Shown: positions 1 through 9,612, counted from the stretch's first letter. The stretch: 64,000 nt of DNA from Natrarchaeobius chitinivorans (GCF_003841505.1 NZ_REGA01000018.1:1-64000); one strand, 5' to 3'. Numbers and translations are program-made. Notes: a model not told the origin generated them from the sequence alone.

Positions 1-2
1 TA

Positions 3-1153
3 ATGAGTGACGGAAGTTATGGGCATGGGCTGAGATGGGCGAGTGATGGGAGGAGACCGGCGGGGCGATCTCGTTCGTCATCTGAGTGCAGAGGAGTTGG
101 ATCGTCTGCTGGCCGAAGCAGACGATCCAAAGGTCATCAAGCGGCTCACCTTTGTCAAACGTCTCTACAAGGGTGCAACGTACGAGGAAGCAGCCGACGA
201 CGTTGGTAAATCTGCGTCGACTGGAAGTCGCTGGGCACGTCGGTGGAACGACGGCGGACTTGGTCAGTTGACACCGAACTTCGGGGGCGGAAGGCCCCCG
301 AAGCTCGGTGACGAGGAACAAGAGCGTCTTCTAGAACTCCTCCGAGAGGGACAGCCCTGGAAAGCACAGGAAGTCCATCAGCTCTTAGATGAGGAGTTCG
401 ATGTTGAGTATCATCCGGATTATCTCGGTCGATTCCTCCGGAATCTCGGACTCTCCTACGCTAAACCGCGTCCAAAACGCCCCTCCCGGCCAGAAAACGC
501 AGATGAAATCCTCGAAGAACGCGTCGCAGACGCGTTCGACGAGGAGACAGAGACAGCACATAACAAGCGTCCTGATGATGAGGACGAAGGCTGGGTCCTC
601 GACGACGATATTTGTACAGATGGAGGAACTGTCGTCGGTTTTTGTGACGCTTCGCATCCGCAACCATACGACAATTCGCATCGACTGTGGTACGTCGATG
701 ATCCGACACTGGAACGACCGCTGGTGAAGCTTGACGAACCAGCGGTCGGGTGCTATACGCTCAACGGCGAAAGTGTCCTGACGTTCCCTGAAGATCAATC
801 GAAAGAGAACATTTGTGCTCTACTGGAGGAGGTCCGCGAGCAGAATCCGCGTTCCCGGATTCTGCTCGTCTTGGATAACTTCTCATCTCACATCTGTGAA
901 TACACGCGCAAGCGCGCACACCAACTCGGTATCGATCTCGTCTTTCTTCCGGTTGGCTCACCGCATCTCAACCCAATCGAGCAGGTCTGGAAAGTGCTCA
1001 AACGCAATGCCTCGCCAATCGTCGTGGCGAGCGAGAGCGCGTTCCGCACTCTCGCTCGCCGTCTCTTCAACACCCTCACCGATCGACTTGGATTCGCCAA
1101 GTCCTGGATCGACCAGTTCCTCAGTCCATATTTGCAAAAGTTATCTTGATCAT
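3..1153 (+). mobile_element. IS630-type insertion sequence
   Basis: Element carrying one complete transposase gene. A TA dinucleotide lies at 1-2 and another at 1154-1155, matching the TA target duplication usual for IS630/Tc1 elements. Reading inward from both TA copies gives ATGA, and further in ATGGGCTGAG on the left pairs with ATGGACTGAG from the right, so the terminal inverted repeats are imperfect. It splits an IS110-type transposase gene whose first codons are at 1156-1339. The left TA is the first base of the window, so the left boundary rests on the inverted repeat alone. Confidence 0.7.
43..1149 (+). CDS. IS630 family transposase
   Basis: DDE transposase of about 368 residues, within the usual IS630 range. 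The N-terminal third is a helix-turn-helix region (about residues 14-60) and a winged-helix-like segment (about 80-130). The catalytic triad is visible: Asp in GFCDASH, Asp in LVLDNFSSH, and Glu in HLNPIEQVWK, the last being the signature of this superfamily. A second ATG three bases downstream of the first is an equally possible start. The reading frame is uninterrupted, so the element may be active. Confidence 0.9.
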   Translation: MMGGDRRGDLVRHLSAEELDRLLAEADDPKVIKRLTFVKRLYKGATYEEAADDVGKSASTGSRWARRWNDGGLGQLTPNFGGGRPPKLGDEEQERLLELLREGQPWKAQEVHQLLDEEFDVEYHPDYLGRFLRNLGLSYAKPRPKRPSRPENADEILEERVADAFDEETETAHNKRPDDEDEGWVLDDDICTDGGTVVGFCDASHPQPYDNSHRLWYVDDPTLERPLVKLDEPAVGCYTLNGESVLTFPEDQSKENICALLEEVREQNPRSRILLVLDNFSSHICEYTRKRAHQLGIDLVFLPVGSPHLNPIEQVWKVLKRNASPIVVASESAFRTLARRLFNTLTDRLGFAKSWIDQFLSPYLQKLS

Positions 1154-1155
1154 TA

Positions 1156-1339
1156 CGAGCATCTCGTACACCGGGCGGTAGTGGCCAGATGCTTCGATCG
1201 GAGCTTCGCCACCGGCGTACTGTTCGGCGAGCTCGTCAAGACGATCGTTTGGCAAGCGAATCTCATCTTGCAAGTTGCCGTCGTCGTCCACGACGGCAAC
1301 TTGCGAGTATCGTGTGTGGGTGTCTATTCCGAGGTACAT
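1156..1339 (-). pseudogene. IS110 family transposase, 5' fragment
   Basis: About 60 residues survive, beginning MYLGIDTHTRYSQVAVVDDDG. This is the start of the IS110 DEDD transposase, with the first catalytic Asp in GIDTHT. The frame then runs into the right end of the IS630 element, where the last residues are foreign. The rest of the gene should lie left of the window, beyond the IS630 insertion. It is dead by disruption. Confidence 0.85.
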
Positions 1340-1514
1340 AGGACGCCTCCGTTGGGACTGTGGCGTGAACGAGAGATCCTCCTATACGTGCTCGGTGGCA
1401 CAAGATTCCGCGTCTTATCACGGGCTCGGACCATTCTCTAGTAACGTGCTTATCGCACCGGATGAGTTGCGGTCTCAGCCAGTCCCTAGTGCCTCGTTCA
1501 CGGCCTAGGCCCTT

Positions 1515-1841
1515 AGCTGCGGGATTTTCATGGATTCTCTATACTGATGGCTTTCGGGCGTATGACCCGTTGGAAGAGGACGACGCATTCGAGCGCGACT
1601 ACGTTGTCCACGGCGATGACGAATACGTGCTGACGAGGTACACGTCAATACCTGCGAGAGCCACGCGTCGCTTCTGCGACGGTGGCTCTCGCCCCCATCG
1701 AGGCATCTCCAAAGACAAGTTGACCCAGTATCTCAGAGCGTTTCAGCTTCGTCGATAACTATACCGAAAACCGGGGCGAGAGGAATTCAGATACGCTGTC
1801 CGAGCCACGCTCTGAAATCAACAATGTGCTACGCAAAAGCG
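1515..1841 (+). pseudogene. IS1595-type transposase remnant with right end
   Basis: C-terminal remnant of an ISXO2-like (IS1595 family) transposase. It includes YTDGFRAYDPL with the second catalytic Asp, a frame-disturbed stretch, then HRGISKDKLTQYLRAFQLRR. It closely matches the C-terminal part of the degenerate element at 47336-48333. The right terminal repeat is visible at about 1815-1841, ending in AAAAGCG. The N-terminal half, including the zinc ribbon and first catalytic residue, is absent. Bases 1340-1514 between the fragments hold no recognisable gene. Confidence 0.75.
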
Positions 1842-1858
1842 TACAATAGGAAAATTTC

Positions 1859-3022
1859 TTACGAACCGTTTTCGGAGTACCAACTAGGAGTAACTGACGA
1901 CTCCGAAACTGCCTGCGCAATCGCGTCGCGTATCCCCTCCTCAAATGCGTCTACAGAAAACCGATCCGCAAACGAAGCGATGGTATCCGGATCCCATTGG
2001 ACACCGTCTCTCTCAAACTGTCGAACGGTGTCAACCAGTGACGGGCCTTCCTCTCCGGGACGAGTGTGACGGTACCCGTTTTTCCCCTCTATTACCTGAA
2101 ATTGTGTCATTCCCTCGTTAATGCCAAGCAGTGGCGTTCCAGCGGCAAGTGCCTCTACTGGGGCAATGCCGAAATCCTCATCTCGAGCATTGAAAACGAA
2201 CGCCTTTGCACCAGATAGCAACCGACGCTTCTCTTGTTCATCTACGAATCCTGTAAACTCAATAGTGTCGCCAGCCATGGCCTCCAATCGCTCTCGCTCT
2301 GGACCATCGCCAACGACAATCAACCGTTTGGACAGGTGATTAAACGTTTCGATGATACTATCGATATCCTTGTGCCAGTCCAGTCTCGACAGTGTGACGT
2401 AGAAGTCTTCTGTATCTGCCTCAGTAGGATCGTAGGTGTGGGTGTCTACTGGCGGGTAAACGACCGAAATTTTTCGTTCTGGAACGCCCCAGTACCGTTT
2501 CACGCGACGTTTGACGATTTCCGAATTCACGACGAATAAATCCGGTTTATTTGTATTGTGGTCGAAAAGAACTCGAATGAGATAATGGAAAAGAAGCCGG
2601 ATACTCGTGAACGGTTTCGACTCGATTTCAGTAATCTGGTCGGACTGGCGCCGATTCGTGTGGTGGATGTACGCAATCCAAGTCTGATCGTCCGGAGCAA
2701 CGTAAAATAGAGGTTCGTTTCCACTCGTAAGTATCACGTCGTACTCCCGAAGCGGGGCGGCTATCTGCCAGCCAAGCATGTGGGCAAGTTTCCGTGAGAG
2801 ACCACCGCTCGACAGCGCACGCTCCATCCACCACCCATTTATGAGCGCCTTTGGATCGATATCGTTCGGTTCAATTGATTCATCACGCCAGCCAACATAG
2901 AACGGTGGATAATCCAACGCACGGACAAGTTCCCACGCAAGGCGATCACCTCCTCCATTGGCGTGTTCTCCCCAGTGTGCAACGGCGATATCAGTGTCAA
3001 CAACGGCGTTTTCGCCGACCAT
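1859..3022 (-). CDS. Glycosyltransferase family 4
   Basis: GT-B fold glycosyltransferase of 387 residues that probably transfers a sugar from a nucleotide donor to a lipid-linked glycan at the cytoplasmic face. Residues 20-30 have the glycine-rich donor-loop pattern (ANGGGDRLA). Near residues 283-296 the E-x7-E type motif appears as EDFGIAPVEALAAGTPLLG. The start at 3022 is preferred over an in-frame ATG at 3076 because a TATA-like box (3047-3053) sits 28 bases upstream, implying a leaderless message. It faces the epimerase gene at 3135 divergently. Sugar specificity cannot be read from the sequence. Confidence 0.85.
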   Translation of the reverse strand: MVGENAVVDTDIAVAHWGEHANGGGDRLAWELVRALDYPPFYVGWRDESIEPNDIDPKALINGWWMERALSSGGLSRKLAHMLGWQIAAPLREYDVILTSGNEPLFYVAPDDQTWIAYIHHTNRRQSDQITEIESKPFTSIRLLFHYLIRVLFDHNTNKPDLFVVNSEIVKRRVKRYWGVPERKISVVYPPVDTHTYDPTEADTEDFYVTLSRLDWHKDIDSIIETFNHLSKRLIVVGDGPERERLEAMAGDTIEFTGFVDEQEKRRLLSGAKAFVFNARDEDFGIAPVEALAAGTPLLGINEGMTQFQVIEGKNGYRHTRPGEEGPSLVDTVRQFERDGVQWDPDTIASFADRFSVDAFEEGIRDAIAQAVSESSVTPSWYSENGS

Positions 3023-3046
3023 TGTTCGTGTCTCAAAGCCCAAGAC

Positions 3047-3053
3047 TATATTA
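3047..3053 (-). promoter_or_regulatory. TATA-like box for the GT4 gene
   Basis: TATATTA centred about 28 bases before the ATG at 3022, the spacing expected for a leaderless haloarchaeal transcript. It decides the start codon. Confidence 0.5.
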
Positions 3054-3134
3054 TTCACGTTCCATCTCGATCCCATAAGTGATCAGCAACCGAAAATCCC
3101 AACCTACTTGTGATCACTCTCAGAGTTGTGAAAT

Positions 3135-4052
3135 ATGAACGGCCAGCGTGTATTGGTGACAGGTGGTGCAGGATTCATTGGATCGAACTTGGCAAATTTT
3201 CTCGCAGACGACAACGAGGTTATCGCTATCGACGACTGCTCACTGGGTGCCCCAGAAAATCTCGATCAATCTGTTCAGTTCTACGAACGTAGCGTCCTCG
3301 GTCCGGACCTACCGACAGACGTTGACGTCGTCTTCCATCTTGCAGCGCTCTCCTCGTATGCAATGCACGAGGAGAACCCGAGAGAGGGGGCAAAAGTCAA
3401 CGTAGAAGGATTTATCAACGTCGTAGAACAGGCTAAAGAAAACGGCTGTGATACCGTCGCCTACGCCTCCACCTCTTCGATATACGGCAACCAAACCGAC
3501 CCATCACCCGAGGACATGGATGTCGAAACGAACACTGCATACGAAGCGTCAAAGATGGCCAGAGAACGGTACGGCGAATACTATGTGAACCACCACGACA
3601 TCGACGCCGCTGGACTCAGGTTCTTTTCCGTCTATCAGGGCTACGGCGGGGCAGAAGAACACAAAGGTGAGTATGCGAACGTCGTCGCACAGTTTGCCGA
3701 AGACATCGCAAATGGAGACGCACCCGTCATCTACGGCAACGGTACACAGACAAGAGACTTCACCCATGTTTCGGACATCGTACGGGCAATCGAGCTTGTC
3801 GCCGACAACCAGCTGAGCGGAATTTACAACGTTGGTACGGGGCAACGATACGATTTCAATACCGTCGTCTCGATGATCAATGACGAACTTGGAACGGATG
3901 TACAGCCGAAGTACGTTGATAACCCAATCCCAGATGACGTGTACGTTCACGACACCTGTGCCGACACGAGAAAACTCCGAAAGGCAACAGGATGGGAGCC
4001 AACAGTCGATTTCGAAGAGGGAGTAAAATTAGTCTGTCAAATTTATATGTAA
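3135..4052 (+). CDS. NAD-dependent epimerase/dehydratase
   Basis: Extended short-chain dehydrogenase of 305 residues, similar to UDP-glucose 4-epimerases, acting on a nucleotide sugar for the glycan pathway. The NAD-binding GGAGFIGS motif is at residues 10-17. The catalytic Tyr136 and Lys140 lie in AYEASK, preceded by STSSIYG. The length is typical. Start ATG directly precedes the Rossmann strand. Which sugar it epimerises or dehydrates is unknown; a second, different epimerase lies at 7255-8217. Confidence 0.88.
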   Translation: MNGQRVLVTGGAGFIGSNLANFLADDNEVIAIDDCSLGAPENLDQSVQFYERSVLGPDLPTDVDVVFHLAALSSYAMHEENPREGAKVNVEGFINVVEQAKENGCDTVAYASTSSIYGNQTDPSPEDMDVETNTAYEASKMARERYGEYYVNHHDIDAAGLRFFSVYQGYGGAEEHKGEYANVVAQFAEDIANGDAPVIYGNGTQTRDFTHVSDIVRAIELVADNQLSGIYNVGTGQRYDFNTVVSMINDELGTDVQPKYVDNPIPDDVYVHDTCADTRKLRKATGWEPTVDFEEGVKLVCQIYM

Positions 4053-4062
4053 CTTAGAAGGG

Positions 4063-4866
4063 TCAGTTCGCCTCGAAGAGATCAAAGAGGTCTGGATGGT
4101 CGGAATAGTCAGCCTCGAGTTGCTCGGGGGTCGGTTCATCCATTCTAATTTGATCACGGGTTCGTTGCCAGGCTTCGTGACGAGTACACACGTGCACCGG
4201 AACTGCATCCACACCAAGTAATTTCGCGATGCACAATCTGTGTTGCCCGTGGTTTTGCCACAGCAGCCGGCCATCTCGGGCGATGTTGACCCCGATTTCG
4301 TCCATTTGTTCGGTGCCAGAGCACCCTGGCCCAGTCTGTGGATTCTCCATGGCTTGATCCAATTGTTCCTGACTCTGGTATCCGTCGCGACCGATCGAAT
4401 GATGCAACTCGTCGAGATGGTCGAAAAACTGACCAACATCACTCATCGAAGTCAGTCCACGGAATTGCCCGCCAGATTTGATAATTGATTCGATGTGAAT
4501 GTAGTAAGACGTTTGCTCCCACTCGACCCCCTCCTGAAAGTGGCGTTGCAGAGATCGAAACTCCATTCGCTCTGTGAACTTCGTCCGAACCAAATCCCAC
4601 TTGCCACCGGAGACCTGTCCGTACTCGTCCAGCTGTCCCCCGAAGTAGGTTGTAGTTTCATACCGGATCGCATTTGGGGGAACCCAAACGATTTTTGCAG
4701 GATCTGCGTCAGTACGGCCACAGTCCCTTACGTACTGATCCCGTTGTGCAGTGACCCGAATTTCGTTGAGCGTCAGTTTCGATAGACGAACTAGGTTGGA
4801 ACTCGTCCTCCCAATTCCGGACCGTCGAGATAAGAAATATAGTTTATAACCGACACGAGGAATCAT
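4063..4866 (-). CDS. ParB-like domain protein of glycosylation locus (copy 1)
   Basis: Protein of 267 residues with a C-terminal ParB/sulfiredoxin-like segment: a conserved NIARDGRLL...HGQHRLCIAKLLGVDAVPVHV pattern followed by TRHEAW. The N-terminal part carries a shared VPP.A/G-G-KWD region. A clear paralog lies at 10564-11415 and a frameshifted third copy at 18330-18946. ParB-fold domains can bind DNA or CTP or act as nucleases or kinases; no function is assigned here. The start at 4866 is chosen because a TATA-like stretch near 4905 leaves about a dozen bases of leader; an ATG at 4932 would lie upstream of it. Confidence 0.6.
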   Translation of the reverse strand: MIPRVGYKLYFLSRRSGIGRTSSNLVRLSKLTLNEIRVTAQRDQYVRDCGRTDADPAKIVWVPPNAIRYETTTYFGGQLDEYGQVSGGKWDLVRTKFTERMEFRSLQRHFQEGVEWEQTSYYIHIESIIKSGGQFRGLTSMSDVGQFFDHLDELHHSIGRDGYQSQEQLDQAMENPQTGPGCSGTEQMDEIGVNIARDGRLLWQNHGQHRLCIAKLLGVDAVPVHVCTRHEAWQRTRDQIRMDEPTPEQLEADYSDHPDLFDLFEAN

Positions 4867-4992
4867 CGGGCTCTTGGCCGCACATTGACAGGGGCAGATT
4901 AAAATGCTACTGTTCGAAAGACCCACCCACACTGGATCGCCGTGCTGGGCCGGCCCCAGGTCACGGTCTCCGAGGTCGCGATACCCAGATAA

Positions 4993-6009
4993 ATGACGAA
5001 GGCACCCATGACATACCTAACATTCGTAATGGTTTCTCGGAACGATGGATACGGTGAGAACCTGCTTCATCGGATGCAAACCTGTATCGACTCCATCGTT
5101 ACCCTCGCCGAGCGCCACGAGGTTCCGACGGAACTTCTGTTAGTCGAGTGGAATCCGCCAGCCGACACCACGTCCCTCGAGGAGGCACTCGAGTGGCCAG
5201 ACCAGACCACGCAGACCGCCATCGACATACTCACCGTCCCGCCGGAGATCCACGCGACGCTTCCAGGATCCGACGAGCTTCCGTTGTTCGAATACATCGG
5301 CAAGAACGTCGGCATCAGACGGGCAGACGGCGAGTTCGTCCTCTCGACCAACCCCGATCTGATATACTCTAAGACGTTTTTCAGCCACCTCGCCAGCGAG
5401 CCGCTGTCCCACGAGTCGTTTTACCGAATCAACAAATACAACGTCGACTCGCTGGTCTCCCGCGAGATGAGTATCGACGAACAACTCGAGTTCTGTCGAA
5501 ACCACATCGCGGCGAAGTACACTCCGGCCGGGTATCGCGAACGGCCCTACTCCCGTCGACTCAGAAATATCGTCTACAGCTACTACACCTATCTACAGAA
5601 CCCGTGGCGGATCGTCGATCAGTTCCGGCGGCTCGGCGACGGCGCACCGAGGTCGCTGTACGATTTACACCACCTCGCCGCTGGTGACTTCATTTTGATG
5701 GGGAAAGAACAGTGGGAGACCATCGGTGGCCATCCAGAGTTCGAGTACAACTTCAACGTGGATTCGTACACCATCGTCAACGCCGCCGGGAACGGGCTGA
5801 CCGAAACAGTGTTTCCAGACGAGATCAGAGCCTATCACCAGCCCCACGACGACTTCCACGACGTACGCCCGCAAGGCGATTGGGACGAACTCGTCGAGTA
5901 CAGTCGGCGACTACTCACCGACGAGGAGCAACTGACCGATACCTCGACAACGTGGGGGCTAGCCGACGAGGAGATGCAGCGAGAGTCGATCTGTTCCCGG
6001 GAGGCGTGA
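4993..6009 (+). CDS. Glycosyltransferase family 2-like protein
   Basis: GT-A-like protein of 338 residues (333 if the ATG at 5008 is used). It begins with a beta-strand TFVMVSRNDGYG and has the acidic stretch ANGEFVLSTNPDL-like region (about residues 105-122) where the nucleotide-sugar and metal bind. A later LAAGDFILMGKEQWETIGGHPE segment matches the acceptor-side signature of GT2-like proteins. It lacks a membrane helix, so it should be cytoplasmic. It lies between the ParB-like gene and the convergent sugar dehydrogenase. Confidence 0.75.
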   Translation: MTKAPMTYLTFVMVSRNDGYGENLLHRMQTCIDSIVTLAERHEVPTELLLVEWNPPADTTSLEEALEWPDQTTQTAIDILTVPPEIHATLPGSDELPLFEYIGKNVGIRRADGEFVLSTNPDLIYSKTFFSHLASEPLSHESFYRINKYNVDSLVSREMSIDEQLEFCRNHIAAKYTPAGYRERPYSRRLRNIVYSYYTYLQNPWRIVDQFRRLGDGAPRSLYDLHHLAAGDFILMGKEQWETIGGHPEFEYNFNVDSYTIVNAAGNGLTETVFPDEIRAYHQPHDDFHDVRPQGDWDELVEYSRRLLTDEEQLTDTSTTWGLADEEMQRESICSREA

Positions 6010-6016
6010 GAGTCTC

Positions 6017-7258
6017 TCAGGACCGGTCGGCGTTCGGTTTCGGCGCGATACCGAATCCCTCGTACGGACGCTCGAGTCGCGTCTCCTCGAGCATCCCCCA
6101 CAGATCGTACACGATCGCATCCGAAGCGACCGTCTCGTTGATCGTCGGTTCGATACCGTCGAACTCCGGATGATTGACGGCGAGGATCACCGTATCCGCC
6201 CCGGACAACGTCTCCTCGAGAGTCGCGTCGGTCGTCACGTAGGGATCGTACGCGGAGACGGCGATTCCCTGGGCCTGTAAATCGTCGGCGATCCGTTTCG
6301 CCGGTGAGTTGTACGTATCCCCGACGCCGCCTTTGTAGGAAGTACCGAGAACAGCTACCGCAGTGGGTTGTTGGCGCAGGATTTCTGTCACGACATACGC
6401 GGGGATGGACGAGTTCGTCCGCCGAGTAGCGCTGAACAGATCCGGTGTCGTTGGTTGCTCACAGACGCGTGAATCCATGAGGAAGTGAGGGTCTTTCGGC
6501 AGACACTTCCCACCGACAGTTCCCGGCGTCGGAATGTCGTTCCGGGGATACTCGCGGTTCGCGAGTGAGATGGCCGTATGTGCGTCGAGGTCGAGCTGGT
6601 CGGCCGTGAACGCGATCTGATTGGCGATGGCGAACAGCGCATCTCGATACGAGTTGTCGATGAGTTTGACGAACATCGTCGTCTCCGGATCGGTGAACTC
6701 GATATCGCACTCGAGTCCGGCCAGCAACTCGGTCATCTGGTCTTTCCCACGTTCGTCAGAAACGCCGACGATCTTGGGCAAGGTCTTGATCTCCTCGATC
6801 GCTTTCCCCTCCGCGAGCCGTTCGGGGAACACGGTAAACGTTGGATCAGAGGCCGCAGAGTCGGCGATCGTCGCCTCCATCTTGGTCACGACGTCGACCG
6901 GAATAGTCGTCCGGTTGATGATGACGTGGTCGTCGTCGATAAACTCGGCGTACTCCCTGATCACGTCGAGAAATTCCTCCATCCGATTGCGCGGCGCGTT
7001 CACCGTAATCGCGACGTACTGGTGGTCCGAGATGACTGACGGATCGGTCGTCGCCGACAGCGTCCCCTCGGCAACACCAGTTTCGATATACGACTCGAGC
7101 TGGGGCTCTTGAAACGGTGCCTCCCCCCGGTTGATCGTGTCGACGCGGTCCGGGTCGACGTCGATGCACGTCACCGTCTCGGAGAGTTCGACCGAAAGCA
7201 CCGCTGCCCAGGGGACGCCAATTCGACCGGCCCCGATCACTGCAATTCCGTCTTTCAT
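6017..7258 (-). CDS. UDP-sugar 6-dehydrogenase (UDP-Glc/UDP-ManNAc type)
   Basis: 413-residue NAD-dependent nucleotide-sugar dehydrogenase that oxidises the C6 hydroxyl to a carboxylate, giving a uronic acid donor. The N-terminal GAGRIGVP (residues 9-16) binds NAD, the catalytic cysteine is C252 in GGKCLPKDPH, and PERLAEGKAIEEIKTLPKIVG is shared with the WecC-type family. Its start overlaps the stop of the epimerase gene upstream (7255), so the two are translationally coupled. Uronic acids are typical of haloarchaeal N-glycans. UDP-glucose versus UDP-ManNAc cannot be decided by eye. Confidence 0.88.
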   Translation of the reverse strand: MKDGIAVIGAGRIGVPWAAVLSVELSETVTCIDVDPDRVDTINRGEAPFQEPQLESYIETGVAEGTLSATTDPSVISDHQYVAITVNAPRNRMEEFLDVIREYAEFIDDDHVIINRTTIPVDVVTKMEATIADSAASDPTFTVFPERLAEGKAIEEIKTLPKIVGVSDERGKDQMTELLAGLECDIEFTDPETTMFVKLIDNSYRDALFAIANQIAFTADQLDLDAHTAISLANREYPRNDIPTPGTVGGKCLPKDPHFLMDSRVCEQPTTPDLFSATRRTNSSIPAYVVTEILRQQPTAVAVLGTSYKGGVGDTYNSPAKRIADDLQAQGIAVSAYDPYVTTDATLEETLSGADTVILAVNHPEFDGIEPTINETVASDAIVYDLWGMLEETRLERPYEGFGIAPKPNADRS

Positions 7259-8217
7259 ACGTGTTGGTGATACCAATCGATATACTCCGTGAGCGATTCC
7301 TCGAGACTGATCTCTGGCGTCCACCCGAGACGTTCTTTGGCCTTCGTCGAATCGGGAATGCGCTTTTTCACGTCATGTTCGAACGACTCCTGGCGTTCGA
7401 CGGCGAACGGTTCCTCACGGTCACACCGTTCCCAGATCAGTTCCGCGAGCTCGAGCATCGAGATTGCCTCTGCGGAGCCGAGGTTGAAGTGGTCGTTCGT
7501 CGCCGCCTCGTCGTACGCACACTTGTATACGCCAGCAGCGATGTCCCTGACGTTGGTGAACGACCTGATCTGCTCGCCACTTCCGAGAATCTCCAACGGG
7601 TGCTGTTTCTCGTCGTTGATCTTCAGGACGAAATCAGGGATGACGTGTGCCTGGCCAACCTCCTCGCCTGGTGGCTCACGTGGCCCAACCGCGTTGAACG
7701 GGCGAAAGATACTGTACTCGACGTCGTGCTGGTCGTGATACGCTCTGCAGTAGTACTCACCAGCCAGTTTCTGGAAGCCGTACGCGCTATCTGGCGGAGG
7801 AATTTCCCCCAGTTGCTCTTCGGTAACGGGAAACTCCGTCGCGTTCTCGTACACCATCGAAGACGAGGCATAACAGACACGGTCCATGTCGTGTTCGACG
7901 GCTGCGTCCAACACGTTCCGATTCATCGCGTCGTTAATCGAGATGATGTCGGCTGGCACGTGGTGGAAGTATCCGATTCCGCCAATCTTCGCAGCCAAGT
8001 GAACCACGACGTCGATGTCGGATAACGCGTCGATCGCGGCAGTCCGATCACACAGGTCGACGTCACGAACGTCGACGTCGGAGAGAGAATCCGAGAGGTT
8101 CTCCTCGTGTCCACTACTGAAATCATCGATAACCACGATATCGCGACCCTGATCCACGAAGTAATCCACAATGTGAGATCCAAGGAAACCAGCACCACCA
8201 GTTACAGCTGTGGGCAT
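7255..8217 (-). CDS. NAD-dependent nucleotide-sugar epimerase
   Basis: 320-residue extended SDR. GGAGFLGS is at residues 7-14, ASSSMVYE gives the catalytic Ser region, and SAYGFQKLAGEYY holds the Tyr and Lys pair. It probably supplies the substrate or uses the product of the dehydrogenase gene it overlaps. The ATG at 8217 starts right at the Rossmann strand; the longer frame to 8280 adds an unrelated leader. Together with the GT4 gene ending at 8284 it forms a three-gene minus-strand unit. Confidence 0.88.
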   Translation of the reverse strand: MPTAVTGGAGFLGSHIVDYFVDQGRDIVVIDDFSSGHEENLSDSLSDVDVRDVDLCDRTAAIDALSDIDVVVHLAAKIGGIGYFHHVPADIISINDAMNRNVLDAAVEHDMDRVCYASSSMVYENATEFPVTEEQLGEIPPPDSAYGFQKLAGEYYCRAYHDQHDVEYSIFRPFNAVGPREPPGEEVGQAHVIPDFVLKINDEKQHPLEILGSGEQIRSFTNVRDIAAGVYKCAYDEAATNDHFNLGSAEAISMLELAELIWERCDREEPFAVERQESFEHDVKKRIPDSTKAKERLGWTPEISLEESLTEYIDWYHQHV

Positions 8218-8283
8218 CGTGCTGTCCACTCTGCTCGTAACTATTAGCAGTATCGTTCTCCCCCGAAGTGACAGTGACACCTC

Positions 8284-9363
8284 TCAGGTGAGTTCGCGGT
8301 ACAGCGAGACGTGTTTCTCACCGACCTTCGCGAACGAGTTGTCCTGGCGGAACGACTGCATCCCGTCGATCAGTCGGTCACGGGCCTGGTGCTCGGCCAG
8401 GATTTCTCGGATCCGGTCCTCAGCGTCTGACACGGTCTCGAACAACAGGAGACAGCCGTATTCCGACTGCAACCGCTCGAAATACGGTAATCGGGTCGCG
8501 ACAGTCGGTAACTCGTAGGCAGCACACCAGTTGAAGATCCCACTTTGCGCGACTTCGTCGTACGGAAGGACCGCGACGTCCGTTGCCTCGAACGCGAGGT
8601 GAAATCGGTCCTCGGCCAGATGCCCCGTGACAGTCACGTTCGCCGGTGCAGTCTCGGTGATCGACTCGAAGTAGGCGTCCGCTCCCCGGCTCCCGCCGGC
8701 CACGAGAAACTCGTACTCCGGAAAGCGCTCCGCGATCTCCAGGAACGTCTCGTACCCCTTCGACGGACGAACGTACCCCGGTTCCGTGACCACGATATCA
8801 CTCGGTTCGAACCCGAACGCCGCTTTCGCGTCCGCTTCCGTCACCCCCTCGACGGTGTCACCGACGCCGTGTGTGAAACAGTGGGCATCGGAAACCGACA
8901 CGCTCCGTTCGAACTTCTCCTGACAGTTGGCGGAGAGAAAGATCACCGACGTAGCAGTACCGGCGATGAGTTTGTTCGCGAGCCAAATATAGAGCCCCTT
9001 AGCTCGAGCCATCGGAGGGCTGACACGGTCGCTGTTCCACGCTTCGTGGACGGTGACGACGACCGGCGTTCGGTGAATCCGAGAGAGAACGAACAGGAGT
9101 GGATAAAACAGCCAGAGCAGGTACCACTTCGTCCCGAACAGTCCGTACTCGTGTTGAACGTGGATGATATCGTCGTCGGTCCGTCCCGCCCGGATAGCTG
9201 TCCTTGCGTACGAGAAAAACGAGACAGGAGGCGTGTCGTCCGTCTCCAGGATCACCGTCCGAACATCGACCGCGTCCTCGACTTCCTCGAGAAGTGATTT
9301 CGAATAGGTACCAATCCCACAGGAGCCATCCATCGGACTGGTAACCAGCGTCACGGACGTCAT
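8284..9363 (-). CDS. Glycosyltransferase family 4
   Basis: 359-residue GT-B glycosyltransferase starting MTSVTLVTSPMDGSCGIGTYS, where the glycine-rich GIGTYS loop follows the first beta strand. The C-terminal donor domain contains EPGYVRPSKGYETFLE and the VAVLPYDEVAQSGIFNWCAAYELPTVAT region typical of the family. It is first in a minus-strand unit with the epimerase and the sugar dehydrogenase. The region before it is strikingly AT-rich, with TATTAA near 9400 as a possible promoter. Confidence 0.85.
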   Translation of the reverse strand: MTSVTLVTSPMDGSCGIGTYSKSLLEEVEDAVDVRTVILETDDTPPVSFFSYARTAIRAGRTDDDIIHVQHEYGLFGTKWYLLWLFYPLLFVLSRIHRTPVVVTVHEAWNSDRVSPPMARAKGLYIWLANKLIAGTATSVIFLSANCQEKFERSVSVSDAHCFTHGVGDTVEGVTEADAKAAFGFEPSDIVVTEPGYVRPSKGYETFLEIAERFPEYEFLVAGGSRGADAYFESITETAPANVTVTGHLAEDRFHLAFEATDVAVLPYDEVAQSGIFNWCAAYELPTVATRLPYFERLQSEYGCLLLFETVSDAEDRIREILAEHQARDRLIDGMQSFRQDNSFAKVGEKHVSLYRELT

Positions 9364-9517
9364 TGGGTTCGTGCTCGAGTAGGGACCCACCCCGGTTAAT
9401 ACATTTGCTCAACTGTGACCAAACCCCAAATAATTAATATGTTTGGAAAATGAGATTTATGATATTTCTTTGACTTGGAAGCATTGGCATGAATAGGTTC
9501 TATAGATATTATAGAAT

Positions 9518-9553
9518 CCTTTCCTTTCTACACTCACTTTCAGGAAGGAAAGG
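9518..9553. repeat. Inverted repeat in AT-rich gap
   Basis: A perfect 9-base stem: CCTTTCCTT at 9518-9526 pairs with AAGGAAAGG at 9545-9553, with an 18-base loop. It lies in the AT-rich 9364-9642 interval between divergently transcribed genes. It could be an operator or a remnant of an insertion. Nothing else is recognised in the interval except the TATA box of the next gene. Confidence 0.4.
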
Positions 9554-9612
9554 TGTGGATGATGTGATAAGGTTCCAGATATATCAACCAGAATATGTGG
9601 ATTGCATCTGGT

